From NCBI RefSeq assembly GCF_900143685.1, contig NZ_LT671675.1, positions 1,729,985 through 1,793,984 on the forward strand: 64,000 nucleotides of DNA, given 5' to 3'. The notes below the pieces were generated by a model. That model saw nothing but the letters and a program-made list of their open reading frames with translations. It was not told the DNA's origin and searched no databases. This DNA is from Parolsenella massiliensis (GTDB lineage: Bacteria > Actinomycetota > Coriobacteriia > Coriobacteriales > Atopobiaceae). Every line of letters begins with the position of its first letter. Positions within the stretch are counted from its first letter, which is position 1. Position numbers and translations under genes: made by a program. Below are positions 59,046 through 64,000 of this stretch, in pieces.

Positions 59046-59765
59046 TTACAGCCCCAGCGCGCGCTTGAGCTGCACGACGCGGCGACGCGAGACAGAGATC
59101 TTCTTGCCCTCGACGCCCTGGATGCCTAGCTGCATCACGCCGCTCGAGACGACCTCGACGTCCTCGACGTACTGCAGGTTCACGATGTAGCCACGGTGCA
59201 CGCGGAAGAAGCCGTGCGGCGAGAGCTTGGCCTCGAGCTGGGCGAGCGAGATGACGGACAGGTAGCGGTCCGTATCCGTGTAGATGCAGGAGTAGTCGTC
59301 CTTGGCCTCGATGTAGCGGATCTGGTCGATGGGGACGAGGACCTTGCGGCCGCCCTTCTCGACGGGAATGCGCTCGGCGGGGGCGGCGGGGGCGGAGCTG
59401 CCCTTGCCGCGAGCGGCCACCTTGTCGAGCGCGCGCTCAAGGCGCTCGGTCTCGACCGGCTTCATCAGGTAGTCGACGGCGTCGACGTCGAACGCCTCGA
59501 GGGCGTACTCGCTGTACGCCGTCACGAAGACGACCGCGGGCGGGTTCTTGAGCTTGTGGAGCGCCTCCGCAAGCTGCATGCCGTTCGTCTTAGGCATGGA
59601 GATGTCGAGGAAGAGCACGTCAGGACGGCCGTCCATCAGCTTCTCGACGGCGTCGCGGGCGCTGGAGGCCTCTACGATCGCGTCGACGCGACCGGTCTCC
59701 TCGAGCAGGTACCGCAGCTCGGAGCGAGCGGGGGCCTCGTCGTCAACAATCATGGCACGCAGCAT
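59046..59765 (-). CDS. LytTR-type response regulator
   Basis: A 239-residue two-component regulator. The receiver domain (1 to about 120) has the acidic pair in VDDE (8-9), phospho-acceptor Asp54 (LFLDISMP) and Lys102 (YLMKPVE). An Ala/Pro/Gly-rich linker joins it to a LytTR DNA-binding domain (about 138-239: GRKVLVPIDQIRYIEA, FFRVHRGYIVNL). It is encoded 15 bases after the sensor kinase. LytTR regulators usually control envelope, virulence or pyruvate/carbon-starvation uptake genes. Confidence 0.93.
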   Translation of the reverse strand: MLRAMIVDDEAPARSELRYLLEETGRVDAIVEASSARDAVEKLMDGRPDVLFLDISMPKTNGMQLAEALHKLKNPPAVVFVTAYSEYALEAFDVDAVDYLMKPVETERLERALDKVAARGKGSSAPAAPAERIPVEKGGRKVLVPIDQIRYIEAKDDYSCIYTDTDRYLSVISLAQLEAKLSPHGFFRVHRGYIVNLQYVEDVEVVSSGVMQLGIQGVEGKKISVSRRRVVQLKRALGL

Positions 59766-59780
59766 ACAAGCACATCCTCG

Positions 59781-60968
59781 TTATTCGTTGTGGGCAGCAG
59801 TGTGGGCAAGTCTCAGCGTCACACACGTGCCCTCACCGGGCTTTGACATAATATCGATGCCCGAGCCAAAACCATAGAACCTCTCGAGACGCTCTGCAAC
59901 ATTTCTCAAAGCAACTCCGGTTCCCTTTTCATCGCCGGAGCAGCCGGAAGCCCGATTTCCCTCGATCCCCTCACGCAGGGCGGCCACGGCGCGCTCGTCC
60001 ATGCCCAGGCCGTCGTCGGTCACGGCAATGAGCACGTCGTCCTCGTCGACGTCCGCGCGAATGTCGATGTGGAGCGGCCCCTCGTCACGCATGGCGTGGC
60101 GCACGGCGTTCTCCACGATGGGCTGGACGATGAAGGCGGGCACGAGCACCTCGCCGCAGCCGGCGCCCACGTGCTCGCGCTCCAGGATGCGGTCCTTGCC
60201 AAAGCGCGCGTGCTCGAAGCGCAGGTAGCGACGCGTCTGCTCGAGCTCGCGCGCAAGCGGAATGAGCTGGTCGGAGCTCTCGAGCGTCTGGCGGTAGAAC
60301 ACGGCGAACTCACGCAGCAGCGTGCGGGCCTGGGCGGGGTCGGTGCGCGTGAGCGCGGCGATGGTGTTGATGGTGTTGAACAGAAAGTGCGGGTTGATCT
60401 GCGCCTGCAGGGCCTTGACCTCGGCCTTTGCGGTGAGCTCGGCCTGGCGGTCGAGCTCGTGGGTCGAGAGCTGCGTCGAGAGCAGCTGGCCAAAGCCGCG
60501 TGCGATGGCGAGCTGGCTGCGGTCGATGTCTGCCGGCGAGCGGTAGTAGAACTTGATGGTGCCGTGCGGGCGGTCCTGCACGTTCAGCGGCACCACGATG
60601 CCGCCGCGGACGGTGCGCGGCAGCTCGGAGGAGGCGGCGTCGCTCTCGCCGCGGGCCTGGAACAGCCCGAGCTTGCCGCTCTGGAGCACCTCGAGCGTGG
60701 CGGCCGTGTGGATGGGGCTTCCCGGCGGGAAGTCGGCCGCGAGCGCGCCCTCGTAGGCGAGCACGCGCTCGGTGTCGGTCATGGCCACGGCGATGGCCGT
60801 GGTCTCGGGAAGCAGCAGGCGGCAGACGTCCTGGCAGCCTTGCTTCGTGAGGCCGGAGCGCATGAGGTCGAGCGTCTTGGACGCAAGCCCAAGGATGCGC
60901 TCGGTTGCCTGCGAGCTGCGTACGTCATCGAGTCGCGAGAGGCGACCGTTCAGGCGGTTGGGACTCAA
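59781..60968 (-). CDS. LytS/YehU-type sensor histidine kinase, soluble
   Basis: A 395-residue His_kinase-type protein. A GAF-like sensor domain (about 25-165) precedes a coiled linker, the phospho-acceptor block QINPHFLFNTINTIAAL with His194, and a HATPase domain (PIVENAVRHAM, DDGLGMDE, GTGVALRNVAERL). Typical LytS proteins begin with five or more membrane helices. These are absent, so the kinase is predicted to sense a cytoplasmic signal. Its ATG overlaps the stop of the glycosyltransferase gene by four bases. Confidence 0.9.
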   Translation of the reverse strand: MSPNRLNGRLSRLDDVRSSQATERILGLASKTLDLMRSGLTKQGCQDVCRLLLPETTAIAVAMTDTERVLAYEGALAADFPPGSPIHTAATLEVLQSGKLGLFQARGESDAASSELPRTVRGGIVVPLNVQDRPHGTIKFYYRSPADIDRSQLAIARGFGQLLSTQLSTHELDRQAELTAKAEVKALQAQINPHFLFNTINTIAALTRTDPAQARTLLREFAVFYRQTLESSDQLIPLARELEQTRRYLRFEHARFGKDRILEREHVGAGCGEVLVPAFIVQPIVENAVRHAMRDEGPLHIDIRADVDEDDVLIAVTDDGLGMDERAVAALREGIEGNRASGCSGDEKGTGVALRNVAERLERFYGFGSGIDIMSKPGEGTCVTLRLAHTAAHNE

Positions 60969-62197
60969 GCGTCCACTCCTTTCACTGCAGGTTCATGTGG
61001 CGAGGGGACCGTCCCCTTGCCCGACATCTCGAGGACGGCGGCGGCAAGGGCCTCGTCGTCCCAAATCTCGTCCATGACGCTCGGCCAGAAGCTCAGCAGC
61101 CGCGCGTAGTTCTCGTCGTTTGCCTGGGCGTACGCATAGGCATCTGCGCGCCCGCTCCTCCAGACTCTCAGGTAGGCCCCGCGGCTTGGCCCCGCTATGG
61201 CACGAGCGAGCGCCGTGCGCCAGATTCGCGCGTCCAGCTCGGGCGTCAGCCACTTGCCCGGGTAGGGTAGAAGCGACTCGGCCGTCACGGGACGCAGGCT
61301 CGGCCGGCGCGCGCAGAAGGCGAGCTTCGCCCGCTCGTAGATCCAGCGGTAGACGTCCTGCAAGAAGCGGTTGGGCGCGTCTGGCGTGACCGGCGGCAGG
61401 TGCCTCACGTACCACTGGCGGTCAAACCACATCTCCAGGCCACTCATGCGCAGGTTCAGCAGGTAGTCGAGGTCCTCGCCGCGCGTAATCCACGGGTCGA
61501 ACGGCACGCGCGAGAAGGCCGCCGCGTGCACGGCCATGCAGCCGCCGCACGCGTAGTTCGAGCGCTTGATGCGCGGCCCCTCGAGGGCGCCGGCCATCCA
61601 CTCGTTGAACTCGCGGCGCTTGGACCACCAGCGCTCCCAGAACCGGGGCTTCGAGACGTCCGCCAGGTGGGAGTCGTTCGCGTCCACGAAGTGGCCCGTC
61701 TTGGCCAGGATCTTGAGGTCCTGGCGCGTGAGCCGGCCCAGCCCGTAGGCGGCGTCAACAAGAAAGTCCGGGGAGAGCGCCACCTCGTCATCATCCATGA
61801 ACACGGCGACGTCGTGGCCGAGCATGGCGCAGGCCGCAAGCCCCATGTTGCGAATGGCGCCGTAGCCGCGAAGCGACACGACCTCGCCCGAGAAGCTGGG
61901 GCACACCGTCTCGATGCGGCCAGCGATGAGGCGCGCTTCTCGCGAGCCAATGACCAGCGGGTTGAGGTCTGGGTGGTCGCGAACGATGGCGCGGACGCGG
62001 GCGCGCGCTGAGGCCTCCGCCTCGGGCGGCGCCACGAGCAGCACGATGACGCGGATGACCCCGCGCACGTCATCGAGCGAGTCCAGGCAGCGCGCAAGCT
62101 CGGGCAGGGGCTCGTCGATGGCCGTTGCGTGATCGTACACGCCCGGCTGCGATGGGTCATTTGCCCAATAGGTAGGTATGACTATGGCGGGGTTCAT
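60965..62197 (-). CDS. GT2-like glycosyltransferase
   Basis: A 410-residue GT-A fold protein. The N-terminal NTP-binding domain opens AIVIPTYWANDPSQPG. The metal-binding acidic cluster FMDDDEV lies at about residues 133-139, and GEDLDYLLNLRMSG is the acceptor-side ED motif. A helical C-terminal part of about 130 residues is less conserved. No membrane segment is obvious. The sugar donor and acceptor are unknown; surface polysaccharide or mannosyl-type transfer is a family option. It heads an operon with the kinase and the response regulator (four-base overlap), so the signalling pair may control or respond to glycan synthesis. Confidence 0.78.
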   Translation of the reverse strand: MNPAIVIPTYWANDPSQPGVYDHATAIDEPLPELARCLDSLDDVRGVIRVIVLLVAPPEAEASARARVRAIVRDHPDLNPLVIGSREARLIAGRIETVCPSFSGEVVSLRGYGAIRNMGLAACAMLGHDVAVFMDDDEVALSPDFLVDAAYGLGRLTRQDLKILAKTGHFVDANDSHLADVSKPRFWERWWSKRREFNEWMAGALEGPRIKRSNYACGGCMAVHAAAFSRVPFDPWITRGEDLDYLLNLRMSGLEMWFDRQWYVRHLPPVTPDAPNRFLQDVYRWIYERAKLAFCARRPSLRPVTAESLLPYPGKWLTPELDARIWRTALARAIAGPSRGAYLRVWRSGRADAYAYAQANDENYARLLSFWPSVMDEIWDDEALAAAVLEMSGKGTVPSPHEPAVKGVDA

Positions 62198-62198
62198 G

Positions 62199-62246
62199 CT
62201 ATGCGCCGCCCAAAGGCTCGTGGAGAGGACCGCCTGCCCAAGGCAT
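62199..62246 (-). CDS. possible upstream peptide MPWAGGPLHEPLGGA coupled to the glycosyltransferase gene
   Basis: A 15-codon frame whose TAG stop is one base before the transferase ATG. AGGAGGGG lies about 20 bases upstream, with a GCCGCCacgcGGCGG hairpin between, which could bring them closer. The transferase itself lacks a good ribosome site, so translation might be coupled through this frame. Small size and lack of comparison make this tentative. Confidence 0.25.
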   Translation of the reverse strand: MPWAGGPLHEPLGGA

Positions 62247-62450
62247 GACCCTGCCGGATCCGCCGCGTGGCGGCCCCTCCTCCAATACGTAATGACATTC
62301 TACCCCACCGGGGAAATTCCACCGCTCGCCGAAGCAACTGAGCCGGCATTCATGGCCGGCGATATTTTTCGAAGTTTTGAGAATTTCGTTCACCCCATCG
62401 CCTCGCCACGCATCGGCAAATGCTTGCAAACCCACGGCCGCCTCGAACGC

Positions 62451-62485
62451 AAAAGGGCCCGCCCCGATGATCGGGACGGGCCCTT
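62451..62485 (-). terminator. intrinsic terminator of nifJ
   Basis: Minus-strand AAGGGCCCG...CGGGCCCTT stem followed by TTTTGCG, about 38 bases after the stop. Confidence 0.85.
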
Positions 62486-62522
62486 GCTAGCTCACGGAAC
62501 TAGCGGCGCAGTCACTTGGGAC

Positions 62523-64000
62523 TTAGGCCTCGTTGTAGACGGCCTTGAGCTTGAGCAGGTGCGCGTAGCGCTGCATGGCAGCTTCCTCGTTCTCGGCGAA
62601 GAGCTCCTTGGCGCGCTCGGGGAACGCGCGGGTGAGCGAGGCGTAACGAGCCTCGTTCATCAGGAACTCCTGGTAGCCACCAGCCGGCTCCTTGGAGTCG
62701 AGCGAGAACTTCTTGCCCTCCGGCGCGGCCGGGTTGAAGCGGAAGAGGTTCCAGTAGCCGCAATCGACGGCCTTCTTCATCTCCTCCTGGCAGTGCATCA
62801 TGCCGCCCTTCTTGATGGAGTGCATCTCGCAGGGGCTGTAGCCGATGACCAGGGACGGGCCGTCGTAGGCCTCGGCCTCGGTGATGGCCTTGAGCGTCTG
62901 CGCGGGGTTGGCGCCCATGGCGACCTGAGCGACGTAGACGTAGCCGTAGGACATCTCGATCTCGGCGAGGGACTTCTTCTTGGTCATCTTGCCGGCGGCA
63001 GCGAACTGCGCGACCTGGCCAAGGTTAGAGGCCTTGGAAGCCTGGCCACCCGTGTTGGAGTAGACCTCGGTGTCGAAGACGAAGACGTTGACGTTGTGGT
63101 TCGAGGCGAGGACGTGATCCAAGCCGCCGAAGCCGATGTCGTACGCCCAGCCGTCGCCGCCGAAGATCCAGAAGGACTTCTTGGTGAGGTAGGCCTTGTC
63201 GGCGAGGATGGCCTTGGAGGCGTCACAGCCGCACTTCTCGAGCTCGGCGACGTAGGCGGCAGCGGCCGTCTTGGAGCCCTCGGTGTCGTTGCGGTTCTCG
63301 AGCCAGGCGGTGGCGGCGGTCTTCAGCGCGTCAGAGGCATCGCCCTCGAGCAGGGCCTCCGTCTGAGCGACAAGCTTGTCCTGGACGGCAGCATAGCCCA
63401 CGGCGAAGCCCAGGCCGTGCTCGGCGTTGTCCTCGAACAGGGAGTTGTTCCAGGCCGGACCGTGACCCTCGGCGTTGACCGTGTAGGGCGAGGTGGCAGC
63501 CGGGTTGCCCCAAATGGAGGAGCAGCCGGTGGCGTTGGAGATGAACATGCGGTCGCCACAGACCTGGGTGATCAGGCGAGCGTAGGACGTCTCGGCGCAG
63601 CCGGCGCAGGAGCCGGAGAACTCAAGGTAGGGCTTGGCGAACTGGCTACCCTTGACGTTGGCCGCAACGAGCTCCTTCTTCTCGGAGACCTTGTTGACGG
63701 CGTAGTCCCAGACGGGAGCCTGATCGAGCTCCTCTTCCTGCGGGACCATGGTGAGAGCGTCCTTCGGGCAGGTCGTCACGCAGTTGTAGCAGCCCATGCA
63801 GTCGAGCGGGGACACGGCGATGGTGAACCTGAGGCCCTCGGCACCCTTGCCCTTGGCATCGATCATGCGCATGTTCTCGGGCGCAGCGGCAGCCTCCTCG
63901 GCAGTCATCGCGATCGGACGGATCGTGGCGTGCGGGCAGACGTAGGAGCACTGGTTGCACTGGATGCACTTGGTCTCGTCCCAGTGCGGAACCATGACGG
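62523..64000 (-). CDS. nifJ: pyruvate:ferredoxin (flavodoxin) oxidoreductase, C-terminal part
   Basis: The last about 490 residues of a roughly 1,180-residue single-chain enzyme that converts pyruvate and CoA to acetyl-CoA, CO2 and reduced ferredoxin, central to anaerobic energy metabolism. Visible are the two-cluster ferredoxin domain (CIQCNQCSYVCPHA and CMGCYNCVTTCPKDA) and the third cluster cysteines (SGSCAGCAETSY). The thiamine-diphosphate domain has FGGDGWAYDIGFGGLDH and DTEVYSNTGGQ. The frame is open to the window edge at 64,000, so the start lies outside. It is not a short gene starting at 63,995. Own terminator at 62,451-62,485. Confidence 0.96.
   Translation of the reverse strand, partial: VMVPHWDETKCIQCNQCSYVCPHATIRPIAMTAEEAAAAPENMRMIDAKGKGAEGLRFTIAVSPLDCMGCYNCVTTCPKDALTMVPQEEELDQAPVWDYAVNKVSEKKELVAANVKGSQFAKPYLEFSGSCAGCAETSYARLITQVCGDRMFISNATGCSSIWGNPAATSPYTVNAEGHGPAWNNSLFEDNAEHGLGFAVGYAAVQDKLVAQTEALLEGDASDALKTAATAWLENRNDTEGSKTAAAAYVAELEKCGCDASKAILADKAYLTKKSFWIFGGDGWAYDIGFGGLDHVLASNHNVNVFVFDTEVYSNTGGQASKASNLGQVAQFAAAGKMTKKKSLAEIEMSYGYVYVAQVAMGANPAQTLKAITEAEAYDGPSLVIGYSPCEMHSIKKGGMMHCQEEMKKAVDCGYWNLFRFNPAAPEGKKFSLDSKEPAGGYQEFLMNEARYASLTRAFPERAKELFAENEEAAMQRYAHLLKLKAVYNEA

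Larger units (their letters stand above)
62198..62522. other. control region between nifJ and the glycosyltransferase operon
   Basis: 325 bases. They hold the nifJ terminator (62,451-62,485), a GCCGGC-attcatg-GCCGGC stem-loop (62,343-62,361) and a GCCGCC-acgc-GGCGG hairpin in the transferase 5' leader. A 15-codon frame (complement of 62,199-62,246) ends one base before the transferase start codon. TAGAAT (complement of 62,295-62,300 region) is a possible -10 box. Confidence 0.5.

Noticed and set aside
63646-63995. Reading nifJ as a 490-codon gene starting at 63,995
   Set aside because: The protein begins inside the ferredoxin domain of a longer family, and the frame is open beyond the window edge.

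Overview
The window reads as a contiguous chromosomal segment of a high-GC anaerobic actinobacterium, most probably class Coriobacteriia (Olsenella/Atopobiaceae-like). Supporting signs are the high GC content, a GlgC/GlgD glycogen set, pyruvate:ferredoxin oxidoreductase, rubrerythrin, an ECF transporter and a small SRP RNA. The genus is an inference. About 50 protein genes, three tRNAs (Glu, Leu, Asp), the SRP RNA and one further structured RNA candidate are present. Most genes lie on the minus strand.

Layout. 1-1,715: end of a cytosine DNA methyltransferase broken at a C8 tract, tRNA-Glu with a partial second copy of its 3' end, an orphan PTS IIB, tRNA-Leu. 1,732-6,720: Ppx/GppA, DivIC-like protein, an unusual SGNH hydrolase-MazG fusion, a Gfo/Idh/MocA oxidoreductase. 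6,789-22,173: a complete glycogen operon (glgB-glgP-glgC-glgD-glgA-GH13/GH77 fusion) that runs directly into mfd. 22,457-31,769: rubrerythrin, a MutY-like glycosylase, HAD phosphatase, tRNA-Asp, the dnaX-ybaB-recR group and an old-yellow-enzyme-type reductase. 31,965-34,408: ROK kinase, repeats, a structured RNA candidate, DedA, SRP RNA. 34,519-38,592: an ECF transporter operon with two S components, preceded by a 20-residue leader peptide with three consecutive Trp codons and a terminator that can be replaced by an 11-bp alternative pairing. This is a ribosome-mediated tryptophan attenuator and the strongest finding of the window. 40,234-49,970: a catabolic island with a FadR-type GntR regulator, aldolase, mutarotase, lactonase-like amidohydrolase, dehydrogenase and RhaT-type carrier; divergently a signal-less solute-binding-like protein, two class III CoA-transferases and a MaoC hydratase. 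Four copies of a TGGTnnTACCA-type palindrome tie it together. 50,208-64,000: CapA, DEAD-box helicase, HAD phosphatase, Pgi, thioredoxin, YfcE-like phosphoesterase, a glycosyltransferase plus soluble LytS-type kinase plus LytTR regulator operon, and the 3' part of nifJ.

Intergenic DNA is unusually rich in small repeats: several families occur as clusters of 2-5 units in alternating orientation, some with conserved ends around a variable core, and palindromes occur next to stop codons, including one perfect 62-bp palindrome.

Three genes (methyltransferase, dnaX, aldolase) contain frameshifts, mostly at short C/G runs. These may be real (phase variation, recoding, decay) or assembly errors, so single-base claims in this window deserve caution.
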